DNA of 46,660 nucleotides from an uncultured Clostridia bacterium (GCA_944383305.1 CALWOZ010000020.1:1-46660); one strand, 5' to 3'. Numbered from the stretch's first letter, positions 1 through 8,536 are shown. Notes: a model not told the origin generated them from the sequence alone. Made by a program: numbers and translations.

Positions 1-112
1 CGATACTTCTTCACTTTTGTCTTCTGTATTTTCCATATCCGATACTTCTTCACTTTTGTCTTCTGTATTTTCCGTATTCGATACTTCTTCACTTTTATCT
101 TCCACAATTTCA
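1..112. repeat. 39-bp tandem repeat, about 2.9 copies
   Basis: Units begin at 1, 40 and 79. The first two differ only near their ends and the third degenerates after about 110. Each unit encodes 13 residues of the acidic repeat in the secreted protein. The array continues past the window edge. Confidence 0.85.
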
Positions 113-228
113 ATATTTGCTAATTGTTCAGCCAAAACTAAACTTTGTGGTACATATATTGTGGAGGATAACATAATAAAAGCTAAAGTACTTGATAAAA
201 TTTTATTTAATTTTATTTTTCTTTTCAT
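1..228 (-). CDS. Secreted repeat-containing protein, N-terminal fragment
   Basis: Partial gene: the reading frame runs from an ATG at 228 off the window edge (76 codons visible). The ATG is preceded by a strong SD (GGAGGTAATT, 231-240). The product starts with a classic signal peptide: a Lys-rich n-region (MKRKIKLNK), a hydrophobic core, and a likely cleavage site near residues 31-33 (LVLAEQ). After residue 43 it enters an acidic 13-residue tandem repeat containing DKSEEVS and ENTE. This suggests a secreted or surface protein with a low-complexity stalk. The remaining domains are outside the window, so function is unknown. The large surface protein at the other end of the window is on the same strand and is also Glu/Ser/Thr-rich, so a paralogue of that type is possible but unproven. 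Confidence 0.75.
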   Translation of the reverse strand, partial: MKRKIKLNKILSSTLAFIMLSSTIYVPQSLVLAEQLANIEIVEDKSEEVSNTENTEDKSEEVSDMENTEDKSEEVS

Positions 229-433
229 AAAATTACCTCCCTTAATTTTACATACTGCTAACACTACCTCAAAGACAATAAGCCTCCTTTAAACACATTA
301 ATTATAATTGAAAATAAAAAAAGAACTAAAAATATACCCCTTCCCCATTAATTCTATCCAGGTTTATATTTTTAAATACTTTTATATTATTTATACAATA
401 CACAATTAATCCCCCTTTTCCATTTTATGTTAT

Positions 434-463
434 GATATAACATTTTTTACTTTTTAGGTCAAT
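434..463 (-). promoter_or_regulatory. SigA-type promoter with overlapping palindrome
   Basis: On the minus strand TTGACC (458-463) is followed after 17-18 bases by TTATAT/TATATC (434-440). A perfect inverted repeat, ATGTTAT-GAT-ATAACAT, at 427-443 overlaps the -10 and could be a repressor operator. It would drive the secreted-protein gene starting at 228. Confidence 0.5.
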
Positions 464-503
464 ATAATATTTGTACTAAAAAATAGCTATTACTATTTAA
501 AAT

Positions 504-531
504 AAAAACTCTAGCTTTAACTAGAGTTTTT
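504..531. terminator. Symmetrical intrinsic terminator
   Basis: AAAAACTCTAG and CTAGAGTTTTT flank a 6-base loop. A-run and T-run make it usable in both directions. It lies downstream of abgT, beyond the repeat element. Confidence 0.75.
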
Positions 532-532
532 A

Positions 533-765
533 TTCAGTTTATAGACAAAATATATAGTAAGCTTTATATTAGTTTTACATTTTTAAATGCAACACATTTA
601 AAAATTTTAATCACAAGACGGGGCTTTGCTTGGGATTGTGTAAAAAGCTAGATTTTTAGGGGCTTTAGCCCTTGTACGAGAAAATCAGCTTTTTTACTTT
701 GCTTAAATCTCGAAAAAATTAATTTTCATCTTTTAGAAAGGCTGTAGACTTTGTCTACAGCCTCA
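533..765. repeat. Interspersed repeat element, copy A
   Basis: About 233 bp, closely matching 14724-14936 in the same orientation. Shared landmarks: a TTCAG start, a RTAGACAAAATA block, TTTTAATCACAAGACGGGGC, hairpin modules of the form GGGGCTTTRGCC, and an end reading GTCTACAGCCTCA. The ends are short imperfect inverted repeats (TATAGACAAA near 539 and TTTGTCTACA near 751). No ORF of note. The right edge includes the abgT stop codon. It resembles a MITE-like or structured intergenic repeat; mobility is inferred. Confidence 0.8.
740..762 (-). terminator. abgT terminator inside repeat copy A
   Basis: GGCTGTAGAC-TTT-GTCTACAGCC is a perfect 10-bp stem with a 3-base loop, directly after the abgT stop codon. 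On the minus strand it is followed by a short T-rich stretch. Confidence 0.65.
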
Positions 766-2325
766 ATAAAACATAGATACACCTGGACCAAGAGGTAAAT
801 CTAATATCATCCAAATGACTAATAATATAGTCCAACATATTAAAAATATTAAACTATATGGTAACATAGTAGATATTAAAGTACCTATGCCAGAGTTTTT
901 ATCATATTTTTTAGCAAATACTACTATCATAGCAAAGTAACTCATAAGAGGACTAATAATATTAGTAGTAGAATCTCCTATACGATATGCTACTTGTGTA
1001 AGTTCTGGTGAATATCCAAGTCGCATAAACATAGGTATAAACACTGGTGCTAGTATAGTCCACTTAGCAGAGGCAGAACCCATAAATAAATTTATAAATG
1101 CTGTCAAAATTATAAATAATACCATAAGAGGTATTCCAGTAAGCCCAATATTACCTAAAAAATCTGCTCCTTTTAATGCTAATATTGTACCTATATTTGT
1201 ATAGTTAAAATAATTGACAAATTGAGCTGCAACAAATGTTAATGCAATATATGAACCCATAGCTGACATATTTTTGCTTAATTGCTCGCCTATATCTTTT
1301 TCACTTTTATATGTTCCAGCTATTTTTCCATATACAATTGAAGGTATAAAAAATCCCAATGCAATAAATATAATAATACCATCTATAAATAACGCTCCTG
1401 ATATTAAACTTCCCGTTTTTGGATTTCTAAGCAACGAATTTTTAGGAAACGCCCATAGTATTATCAATAATATATACACAGTTAATGTAATATTAGCATA
1501 TTTTAAAGCTTTATGCTCCTTTTGACTAAGTTCTGTAGCTTGTGCTACACTTTCATCTGTTATATTAAATGTTTTTAGTCTAGGCTCAACTATTTTATCA
1601 GTAATAAACGTACCTAATATAATAATTAAAAATGTAGATACAAACATAAAAAACCAGTTAGCCGTAGCTCCCACCTCATATGATACGTCTAATATTTGCG
1701 CCGATTCTGTACTTATACCAGCAAGTAGAGTATCCACTGTACCAATTAAAATATTGGCACTAAATCCTCCAGATACACCAGCAAAGGCAGCAGCAAGTCC
1801 AGCTAAAGGGTGTCTTTTATATGCCATAAAAACAATAGCACCAATAGGCACTAAAACAACATATCCTACATCTGATGCTACATTAGATAAAACCCCAAGA
1901 AATACCACAACTGGTGTGATTAACCTTGCTGGAGTTTTAGACACCATTTTTTTCATAGCAGCCTCAATATATCCACTGCCCTCGGCACAACCTACACCAA
2001 GCATTGTCACCAAAACTATTCCAAGAGGTGCAAAGCTTGTAAAATTAGTTATGGCATTTCTTATCATATATGATATACCATCACCACTTAAAAGACTAAT
2101 AGTATTAACTGTTTTTTGTTCTAACTCTAGTGTTTTAGAATTCATTATCTCGCCTGTGGCAGAAACTCCTAAAATTTTAAATAAAGCTGATAATATAACT
2201 ATTAAAAAAGCTAACAAAGCAAATAATGTTATAGGGTGAGGTAACTTATTTCCAACAACTTCAACACTATTTAAAAATTTATCAAAAAAAGATTTCTTCT
2301 CTTTTATTTTTTCTTTTTTATCCAT
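763..2325 (-). CDS. AbgT family transporter
   Basis: 520-residue polytopic membrane protein of the AbgT family (p-aminobenzoyl-glutamate transporters; some members export sulfonamides). The N-terminus has a short charged cytoplasmic segment and then FLNSVEVVGNKLPHP, typical of the family, followed by about 11-13 hydrophobic segments. Conserved-looking stretches include GVGCAEGSGYIEAAMKK near residue 110 and NLFMGSASAKWTILAPVF near residue 415. Length is normal for the family. The start is an ATG with SD GAAAGGAAAA just upstream. The TGA stop lies within the last bases of repeat copy A, so the element edge abuts or supplies the 3' end. It is probably monocistronic. Substrate is not determinable from sequence. 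Confidence 0.9.
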   Translation of the reverse strand: MDKKEKIKEKKSFFDKFLNSVEVVGNKLPHPITLFALLAFLIVILSALFKILGVSATGEIMNSKTLELEQKTVNTISLLSGDGISYMIRNAITNFTSFAPLGIVLVTMLGVGCAEGSGYIEAAMKKMVSKTPARLITPVVVFLGVLSNVASDVGYVVLVPIGAIVFMAYKRHPLAGLAAAFAGVSGGFSANILIGTVDTLLAGISTESAQILDVSYEVGATANWFFMFVSTFLIIILGTFITDKIVEPRLKTFNITDESVAQATELSQKEHKALKYANITLTVYILLIILWAFPKNSLLRNPKTGSLISGALFIDGIIIFIALGFFIPSIVYGKIAGTYKSEKDIGEQLSKNMSAMGSYIALTFVAAQFVNYFNYTNIGTILALKGADFLGNIGLTGIPLMVLFIILTAFINLFMGSASAKWTILAPVFIPMFMRLGYSPELTQVAYRIGDSTTNIISPLMSYFAMIVVFAKKYDKNSGIGTLISTMLPYSLIFLICWTILLVIWMILDLPLGPGVSMFY

Positions 2326-2382
2326 AATATTTTCCTTTCATAAATTAGTCTATAACTATAAAAATACGCTAATTAGCTATAA

Positions 2383-2410
2383 TTGCCTTTTTTATATAAA
2401 ATTTTATAAT
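2383..2410 (+). promoter_or_regulatory. SigA-type promoter of small transcript
   Basis: TTGCCT (2383-2388), 16-base spacer, consensus TATAAT (2405-2410). It precedes a consensus SD by 12 bases. Confidence 0.55.
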
Positions 2411-2435
2411 ATATAAATATATAGGAGGTATTATA

Positions 2436-2579
2436 ATTAAAATTTTTAAAAAAATAATTAATAATATTATAACAAAATTTACTAACAATATACATAAGTC
2501 TAATAATACTAATAAAAGTTATAATCCTATCTATATTACAAAACTTATATTTCTAAATAAAATCTTAGAAAATATATAG
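2436..2579 (+). CDS. Small Lys/Asn/Ile-rich ORF with a possible ATT start, or sRNA
   Basis: A 47-codon open frame follows a perfect AGGAGG (2423-2428), but there is no ATG, GTG or TTG. With ATT at 2436 the SD spacing is 7 bases. The predicted peptide begins IKIFKKIINNIITKF, a cationic amphipathic pattern, then an Asn-rich middle. Options: rare ATT initiation, a small gene that lost its start codon, or a non-coding RNA of about 280 nt between the promoter at 2383 and the terminator at 2653. Function is unknown. Confidence 0.3.
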   Translation: MKIFKKIINNIITKFTNNIHKSNNTNKSYNPIYITKLIFLNKILENI

Positions 2580-2652
2580 AAAATCAAATGATATTATTTT
2601 ATAACTCTAAATAAAGTAGTCCTATAATAGAGTTTACTGATGAAAAAAATAA

Positions 2653-2690
2653 AAAAATAAATCGTATACTAAGGCATACGATTTATTTTT
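2653..2690. terminator. Bidirectional terminator between small transcript and spoVT
   Basis: AAATAAATCGTAT and ATACGATTTATTT flank an 8-base loop, with an A-run on one side and T-runs on the other. It serves spoVT (minus) and probably the small plus-strand unit. Confidence 0.8.
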
Positions 2691-2700
2691 TTATTTTTTA

Positions 2701-3240
2701 TTATTCCATTTGCTTTCCCAAAAATCCTGCCGCTGTCTGAGCAAGTTTTCCTTCTATCTCCCCCATTTTCTTATCTCCAGATAATAATACAACAGCACCT
2801 AAAACATCTCCCTCAGATATAATAGGTGTTATTAGCTGGTGGTTATATGCTCCATTATCATCATCTGTAATTTCTACAAAACTTTTTTCATCTCTATTAG
2901 CTATATGTGTTGTTCTTTTATTTATTACTTCTTCCAACTCTCTGCTTATGTGTTTTTCTAAAAATTCTTTTTTACCACCACCACTAACTGCTATTATATG
3001 GTCTTTGTCTACTATACAAGTTATATGTCCTGCTGTTTGTGCAAGGCTCTCTGCATATTCTTTGGCAAAACTTCCAAGTTCGCCTATTGGTGAATATTTT
3101 TTTAATATAATTTCACCTTCTCTATCTGTAAATATCTCTAAAGGGTCTCCTTCTCTTATTCTTAATGTTCTTCTTATTTCTTTAGGTATAACAACTCTAC
3201 CTAAATCATCTATACGTCTTACAATCCCCGTTGCTTTCAA
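2701..3240 (-). CDS. spoVT: Stage V sporulation protein T
   Basis: 179-residue forespore transcription regulator. In Bacillus SpoVT modulates SigG-dependent genes. Residues 1-50 form an AbrB-type swapped-hairpin DNA-binding domain (MKATGIVRRIDDLGRVVIPK, then EIRRTLRIREGDPLEIF). Residues 55-179 are the GAF-like SpoVT C-terminal domain. Length and order match the family. The start is TTG at 3240, chosen because AGGAGG sits 7 bases upstream and the protein then begins with the family MKATGIVRRID. A candidate SigG promoter lies about 70 bases upstream. The gene is monocistronic with its own terminator. Confidence 0.96.
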   Translation of the reverse strand: MKATGIVRRIDDLGRVVIPKEIRRTLRIREGDPLEIFTDREGEIILKKYSPIGELGSFAKEYAESLAQTAGHITCIVDKDHIIAVSGGGKKEFLEKHISRELEEVINKRTTHIANRDEKSFVEITDDDNGAYNHQLITPIISEGDVLGAVVLLSGDKKMGEIEGKLAQTAAGFLGKQME

Positions 3241-3306
3241 AAAAATTCCTCCTTAATTAAGATAAATTTATAAAAATTTATATTTTAAATTTATTTTTGA
3301 CAATAC

Positions 3307-3336
3307 TATTATTAATCAATAATTGGTTTTTTATGC
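3307..3336 (-). promoter_or_regulatory. Candidate SigG promoter of spoVT
   Basis: On the minus strand GCATA (3332-3336) is followed by 18 bases and AATAATA (3307-3313). This fits the forespore SigG pattern except for the first -10 base. The reasoning leans on spoVT being SigG-dependent in Bacillus. Confidence 0.35.
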
Positions 3337-3472
3337 AATTTTTTATTATTTTTTATAATTAAACTATTCCTAATATTTTTAAAATAAAAAATTATAAACT
3401 TAACTTTTTACATTTATTGGTTTTAATTTTAAAAATATTAATTAAATATATTTTAAATAATATTTTTTGTGG

Positions 3473-3478
3473 TATAAT
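3473..3478 (+). promoter_or_regulatory. Extended -10 for nadE
   Basis: TGG-TATAAT with no clear -35, 31 bases before the nadE start. The extended TGn motif may compensate. Confidence 0.5.
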
Positions 3479-3509
3479 AAAATTTATAAAACATTAAGGA
3501 GATAAAAAT

Positions 3510-5432
3510 ATGGAATATGGATTTATTAGAGTAGCCTCAGCTACACCAAATATAAAAGTAGCAGATTGTTTTTATAATTCAAAAAGTATAATAGAAAATA
3601 TTAAAAAAGCAGAACAAAATAAAACAAGCCTTATCGTTTTTCCTGAGCTTTGTATAACTGGGTATACTTGTTCAGATTTGTTTTTACAAGATAGTCTATT
3701 AAAAGATAGTAAAAAAGCTTTAAAAGAAATTTTAGAACAGACTAAACACCTTAATATAACTTGTATAGTTGGTATGCCAATAGAGTTTTTAGGCAAATTA
3801 TATAATTGTGGTGTATGTTTTTATAAGGGTAAGATTTTAGGTATTGTACCAAAAACCTATATTCCTAATTATAATGAATTTTATGAAAAAAGACATTTTA
3901 ACTCATTTAAAAATAATCATATAGAAAAGTTTTTAGATAGAGATATTTGTGACTATTACATTAATTTTGGTAATATTGTATTTAATGTGTCTAATATTAA
4001 AAATTTTACCTTTGCAATAGAAATATGTGAAGATTTATGGTCTGTTATTCCTCCAAGTTCAATATATTCTCTTAATGGAGCTACTATTATGGTTAATCTT
4101 TCAGCTAGTAATGAAATAGCTGGCAAGCCTATATATAGAAAAGAACTTATAAAAAATCAATCGGCTAGATGTATTTGTGCTTATATATATTCTAGCGCTG
4201 GTGAGGGAGAATCTACAACAGACTTAGTATTTTCTGGACACAATTTAATTTTTGAAAATGGTAGACTTTTAAAAGAAAGTAATCTTTTCACAAATAGTAT
4301 TATTTATGCAGATATAGACTTAGAATATATTAATAGTGAAAGAAGAAGAAACACTACTTTTGAAACTATAAAAACAGAAAGTATATATACTATAGACTAT
4401 AATATGGAAGATATACACTTTGATATTGATAGACATATAGACCCACTACCTTTTGTTCCAAAAGATGAAAATAAAAGAGATATAAGATGTAAAGAAATAA
4501 TAGACATACAAGCTTATGGACTTAAAAAGCGTATCGAACATATAGGTATAAAAAATGTAGTCGTAGGTATATCTGGAGGTTTAGATTCTACTCACGCATT
4601 AATTGTTATTAATCATACCTTTGAACTTTTAGGATATGACAAAAAAGGAATAATTGCTGTCACTATGCCTTGTTTTGGAACTACTGACAGAACTTATAAC
4701 AACGCTAGAAAGCTATGTGAGATAATAGGCACTACTCTTTTAGAAATAAATATAAAAGACGCTGTGTTAAAACATTTTGAAGATATAAATCACGACCCTA
4801 ATATACACGATGTAACATATGAAAACAGTCAAGCTAGAGAACGAACTCAAATACTTATGGATGTATCAAACAAATACAATGGTATAGTTATAGGTACTGG
4901 TGATTTGTCTGAACTTGCTCTTGGGTTTGCAACATATAATGGTGACCATATGAGTATGTATGGCGTAAATGCCTCTATACCTAAAACTTTAATAAGATAT
5001 TTAATCGAATATTTTGCTAAAAATTCTAACAAGGATTTAGAAAATATACTAATGGATATATTAAATACTCCTGTATCTCCTGAACTTTTACCACCTAATC
5101 AAAATGGTAATATAGCTCAAATAACAGAAGATATAGTTGGTCCTTATGAATTACACGACTTTTTCTTATACAATATGATAAGATATAACTACGAACCTGA
5201 AAAAATATATTATTTAGCTAAAAAAGCATTTAATAATTCTTATGATAATAAAACTTTACTAAAATGGTTAGAAAAATTTTATATTAGATTTTTTACACAG
5301 CAATTTAAACGCTCTTGCCTTCCAGACGGAGCAAAAGTGGGTTCTGTTTCTTTATCTCCTCGAGGAGATTTTAGAATGCCTAGCGATGCAAGCCTTAATG
5401 GATTTTTAGAAAGAATAAAAAACCTAAAATAA
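3510..5432 (+). CDS. nadE: Glutamine-dependent NAD(+) synthetase
   Basis: 640-residue two-domain enzyme that amidates nicotinate adenine dinucleotide to NAD+, using ammonia released from glutamine. Residues 1-270 form a nitrilase-type glutaminase with the triad visible as E46 (FPELCITGYT), K115 (VPKTYIPN) and C173 (EICEDLW). Residues about 325-640 form the synthetase with the ATP PP-loop SGGLDS at 355-360 and a GTGDLSELALGF segment. Length is typical of long bacterial NadE. The ATG has SD AAGGAG. A 163-base gap separates it from exoA on the same strand, so linkage is uncertain. Confidence 0.95.
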   Translation: MEYGFIRVASATPNIKVADCFYNSKSIIENIKKAEQNKTSLIVFPELCITGYTCSDLFLQDSLLKDSKKALKEILEQTKHLNITCIVGMPIEFLGKLYNCGVCFYKGKILGIVPKTYIPNYNEFYEKRHFNSFKNNHIEKFLDRDICDYYINFGNIVFNVSNIKNFTFAIEICEDLWSVIPPSSIYSLNGATIMVNLSASNEIAGKPIYRKELIKNQSARCICAYIYSSAGEGESTTDLVFSGHNLIFENGRLLKESNLFTNSIIYADIDLEYINSERRRNTTFETIKTESIYTIDYNMEDIHFDIDRHIDPLPFVPKDENKRDIRCKEIIDIQAYGLKKRIEHIGIKNVVVGISGGLDSTHALIVINHTFELLGYDKKGIIAVTMPCFGTTDRTYNNARKLCEIIGTTLLEINIKDAVLKHFEDINHDPNIHDVTYENSQARERTQILMDVSNKYNGIVIGTGDLSELALGFATYNGDHMSMYGVNASIPKTLIRYLIEYFAKNSNKDLENILMDILNTPVSPELLPPNQNGNIAQITEDIVGPYELHDFFLYNMIRYNYEPEKIYYLAKKAFNNSYDNKTLLKWLEKFYIRFFTQQFKRSCLPDGAKVGSVSLSPRGDFRMPSDASLNGFLERIKNLK

Positions 5433-5507
5433 TCTTTAATCAATAATTTTTTACTACTTTGTACTAAAAACGCTTATTTGTATTATTTTTATGATAAAAA
5501 TTAAAAC

Positions 5508-5545
5508 AAAAGTAAGTTTATAATTCTTATTTTGAAAAATAAAGT
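5508..5545 (+). repeat. 38-bp intergenic repeat, copy 1
   Basis: Matches 44387-44424 at 34 of 38 positions in the same orientation; both contain AAAAGTAAGTTTATAA and end in AATAAAGT. Both lie 55-80 bases after a plus-strand stop codon. Confidence 0.55.
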
Positions 5546-5595
5546 CATAGCTTAATTTTATAGTAAACTATATACTTAAATATGGAGGATAAAAA

Positions 5596-6351
5596 ATGAA
5601 AATGGTATCGTGGAATGTCAATGGGCTTAGAGCCTGTATGACAAAAGGATTTTTAGATTTTTTTAAAAATATAGATGCAGATATCTTTTCTATACAAGAA
5701 ACAAAGCTACAAGAAGGACAAATTGATATTGATATAGATGGATATTATAAATATTGGAACTACGCTCAAAAAAAGGGATACTCTGGAGTAGCTGTGTTCT
5801 CTAAACATAAACCTTTAAATGTAACTTATGGCTTAGAAATAGAAGAACATAATAATGAAGGTAGGCTTATCACTTTAGAATTTGAAAATTTTTACTATGT
5901 AACAGCTTATGTTCCAAATTCTCAAGATGGATTAAAAAGATTAGACTATCGTATGAAATGGGAAGATGATATAAGAGATTATCTAATAAAATTAAAAGAT
6001 AATAAACCAGTTATTTATTGTGGAGATTTAAATGTAGCTCATAATGAAATAGATTTAAAAAATCCAAAAACAAATAGAAAAAATGCTGGATTTTCTGATG
6101 AAGAAAGAGAAAAGTTTCAAACTCTTTTAAATAGTGGATTTATAGATACATTTAGATATAAATATCCAACTAAAGAAGGTGCTTATAGTTGGTGGAGTTA
6201 TAGATTTAAAGCACGTGAAAAAAATGCTGGTTGGCGTATAGACTATTATATTATTTCTGATGACTTAAAAGAAAATTTAAAAGATGCTACTATTCACAGT
6301 GATATTTTAGGCTCAGACCATTGTCCTGTTAGCATAGATATTAATATATAA
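5596..6351 (+). CDS. exoA: Exodeoxyribonuclease III / AP endonuclease
   Basis: 251-residue Xth/ExoA-family enzyme that cuts DNA at abasic sites in base-excision repair. Family motifs are in order: MVSWNVNGLRA at the start, FSIQETKLQ near 36, YCGDLNVAHNEIDL near 142 and GSDHCPVSIDI at the end, giving the metal-binding Asp/Asn/Glu and catalytic His. Length is normal. The ATG has SD TGGAGG. The rhodanese gene follows after 12 bases, so the two are probably cotranscribed. Uracil-DNA glycosylase, which creates its substrate, is about 6 kb away. Confidence 0.96.
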   Translation: MKMVSWNVNGLRACMTKGFLDFFKNIDADIFSIQETKLQEGQIDIDIDGYYKYWNYAQKKGYSGVAVFSKHKPLNVTYGLEIEEHNNEGRLITLEFENFYYVTAYVPNSQDGLKRLDYRMKWEDDIRDYLIKLKDNKPVIYCGDLNVAHNEIDLKNPKTNRKNAGFSDEEREKFQTLLNSGFIDTFRYKYPTKEGAYSWWSYRFKAREKNAGWRIDYYIISDDLKENLKDATIHSDILGSDHCPVSIDINI

Positions 6352-6363
6352 AAGAGGTGTAAG

Positions 6364-6675
6364 ATGAATAATTTTAAAATGATAAAAGCTGTTGAAGCAA
6401 AAAAAATAATGGATACTACTAATTGTAAAATATTAGACGTTAGAACACCAGAAGAATTTGAACAAGGGCATATTGATAATGCTATACTTTTGCCTTTAGA
6501 CCAAATTAATGATAAAGTTGAAGAAGTTTTTAAAAATAAAGACGAAACTATACTTGTATATTGTAGAAGTGGCGTTAGAAGTAAACAAGCCTGTAATATA
6601 ATGGTAAAAAAAGGATATACTAATATAATTGAATTTGGTGGAATTGTAGATTGGCCTTTTGAGATTATATTATAA
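6364..6675 (+). CDS. Rhodanese-like sulfurtransferase
   Basis: 103-residue single-domain rhodanese. The active-site loop YCRSGVRS carries the persulfide cysteine C67; the N-terminal LDVRTPEEFEQGHI and the C-terminal FGGIVDWPF are typical of small GlpE/PspE-type proteins. No signal peptide, so cytoplasmic. It begins 12 bases after exoA with SD AGAGGTG and ends before a strong terminator. It probably moves sulfane sulfur to an unknown acceptor. Confidence 0.9.
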   Translation: MNNFKMIKAVEAKKIMDTTNCKILDVRTPEEFEQGHIDNAILLPLDQINDKVEEVFKNKDETILVYCRSGVRSKQACNIMVKKGYTNIIEFGGIVDWPFEIIL

Positions 6676-6712
6676 TTTAATTTTTATATCAATTTTTTGA
6701 TACTTTCCATCA

Positions 6713-6749
6713 AAAACAGCTATTCAGTTATAATATGAATAGCTGTTTT
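6713..6749 (+). terminator. Terminator of exoA-rhodanese
   Basis: AAAACAGCTATTC and GAATAGCTGTTTT flank an 11-base loop, followed by T-rich sequence. It is 38 bases after the rhodanese stop. Confidence 0.85.
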
Positions 6750-6900
6750 ATTTATGTAATTATTTATTATTTAAGATAAAGATTATAAACGTAGTTTGAT
6801 TTTAATAATATTATAATTAAAATATGTAATTTTAAAATTATAAAGTTATAAAAGAATAATAGTTGTTTTATATAAAATATTAAAAAATTTAATTATAAAT

Positions 6901-8433
6901 TTATTTAAAATATTTGTTTATAATATCCCACGTTTTGTCATTTTCGTGGCCTCTTTTCCACGCTGCAATTCCTTTAACATCTAATTGTCTAGCCACTTTC
7001 ATTCTTTCTTCCATAGATTTTTCATCTTCTAGCCATATTTTCTTAGTTGTTCCATCAGAGAAGTATTCGCCATAATTTTGTCTTGTTTCTTCGTCCCATA
7101 CAATATTTGCATTGTTACTTTGTAATAATTCTAAAGCTTCGTCCATTTTTAAAGACTTAGAAACTACAGATACAGAACCATCTGCATTTTTAGTTTCTGT
7201 CCAAACTCTAGTATAAAAAGGAACACCCATAATAAGTTTGTCTTTTGAAACAAGCTTTGTAGCCTCTGTCATATATTTTTCTGCCCACGGTAGTGATGAT
7301 ACAGATCCACTTTCTTTGCTTGTGCTATAATGTTCATCATATGCCATAATTATTACATAATCTACAACTTTTCCTACTTCTTCCATTTGATAATGAGCAG
7401 TCCACGGTGTAGGAACATACATATCTACAGAAACTACAAGTCCATTTTGTTTAAATATAGGTGTAGCCTCTTTTATAAATTGTAAATAATAATCTCCATC
7501 TTCTTTAGCTACACTTTCAAAGTCAATATTTATTCCGTCTAAGTCATATTTTTTAGCGTACTGGACTAAAGAACTTATAATTTTAGAACGTTTTGATGGA
7601 TTACTTAATGTATCGTGTGTTATAACTGGGTCAAAACTATTAGACACTAATGCCCATAATTCATATCCTTGTTCCTTTGCCCATTTTGCATAATCGGTGC
7701 TTCCTTTGTCCTCTATGTCACCTTCGCTATTTTTTATTTCAAACCAAGTAGGAACTAAAACGTCTAATCCATTAATAACTTTCCTTTTTTGTTCACTATC
7801 ATTTATAGCTTTAGAAGTTTGATCCCAAACTATTTTTATTCCGTCTTGTTTTTGATTAGAATCTACTTCTATATTAGACGTAGTAGTTTCTGTACTTAAC
7901 TCTGTACTTACCTCTGTGGTTACAGTTGTGTCTTCTTTTATTTGATTTATAGGTGTTTCTATTATGACAGTTCTTATGTTGTTATCCCAATCTACACTAT
8001 ATCCTATACTATCTGATATAGCTCTTATAGGTACCATTGTATAATCATTTATTATTTTTGCTGGTACGTCTAATTTTATAATGTCTACATTATTTTTTAT
8101 AGCCTCATTACTATCTATTTTAAATGTTACTGTGTTGTTATCTTTTTTTATAGTAGCTTCTTTATTTTGTTCATTCCATAGTATTTCTGCGTCCATTTCT
8201 TCAAAAATATCTCTAATTGGTACAAGTGTTCTACCCTCTATTATAACAGGCTCCATATTAAAATTTTCTATTGGTTTACTATCAATAGTAATATGTATTT
8301 TTTGTGCACTATAGTTATGTACTTTTCCATCATAGGTAAGTTTTAAATTTACCCAATCACTAGAGGCAAATACATTTAAACTTAGGCACAATGTAAAAAT
8401 TAGTATACTAAAAATTGTTAGTATTTTTTTCAT
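6901..8433 (-). CDS. Secreted GH18 family protein with copper-amine-oxidase-N domain
   Basis: 510 residues. Signal peptide at 1-23 (hydrophobic run, then VFASSD). Residues about 40-160 form a copper-amine-oxidase-N type stalk (EPVIIEGRTLVPIRDIFEEM, repeated as DYTMVPIRAISDSIGY), a wall-associated module common in clostridia. A Thr/Ser/Glu linker covers 165-195. Residues about 215-510 form a GH18 barrel with the catalytic signature DGINIDFE at 299-306 (acid E306) and IIMAYDEHY near 361. It resembles YaaH/YdhD-type spore or cell-wall glycosidases, so peptidoglycan or N-acetylglucosaminide hydrolysis is likely. ATG with SD GGAGGAAAT; monocistronic. Confidence 0.9.
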   Translation of the reverse strand: MKKILTIFSILIFTLCLSLNVFASSDWVNLKLTYDGKVHNYSAQKIHITIDSKPIENFNMEPVIIEGRTLVPIRDIFEEMDAEILWNEQNKEATIKKDNNTVTFKIDSNEAIKNNVDIIKLDVPAKIINDYTMVPIRAISDSIGYSVDWDNNIRTVIIETPINQIKEDTTVTTEVSTELSTETTTSNIEVDSNQKQDGIKIVWDQTSKAINDSEQKRKVINGLDVLVPTWFEIKNSEGDIEDKGSTDYAKWAKEQGYELWALVSNSFDPVITHDTLSNPSKRSKIISSLVQYAKKYDLDGINIDFESVAKEDGDYYLQFIKEATPIFKQNGLVVSVDMYVPTPWTAHYQMEEVGKVVDYVIIMAYDEHYSTSKESGSVSSLPWAEKYMTEATKLVSKDKLIMGVPFYTRVWTETKNADGSVSVVSKSLKMDEALELLQSNNANIVWDEETRQNYGEYFSDGTTKKIWLEDEKSMEERMKVARQLDVKGIAAWKRGHENDKTWDIINKYFK

Positions 8434-8536
8434 AATTTCCTCCTATGTTAAATGCTTAAATATTAAATAACTATATTATTTTACATTTTTTTTACAATTA
8501 AATCAATAGTAAAAAGTATAGTATTATTATAATTAT

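Larger units (their letters stand above)
229..532. other. Intergenic region upstream of the secreted protein
   Basis: No gene is seen in this 304-base stretch. It holds the probable promoter and a palindrome for the leftward secreted-protein gene (427-463) and a symmetrical terminator (504-531). The rest is AT-rich with no convincing ORF. Confidence 0.6.
2326..2700. other. Intergenic region with a small plus-strand transcription unit
   Basis: It contains a promoter (2383-2410), an AGGAGG ribosome site at 2423-2428, a 47-codon frame without a canonical start, a small hairpin region (about 2604-2632) and a two-way terminator. Together these look like an independent small transcript. Confidence 0.5.

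Noticed and set aside
1754..2239. 161-codon plus-strand ORF
   Set aside because: It lies wholly antisense within abgT, has no SD and reads as low-quality protein; similar antisense frames in dnaJ, ftsK and the PTS gene were dropped for the same reason.
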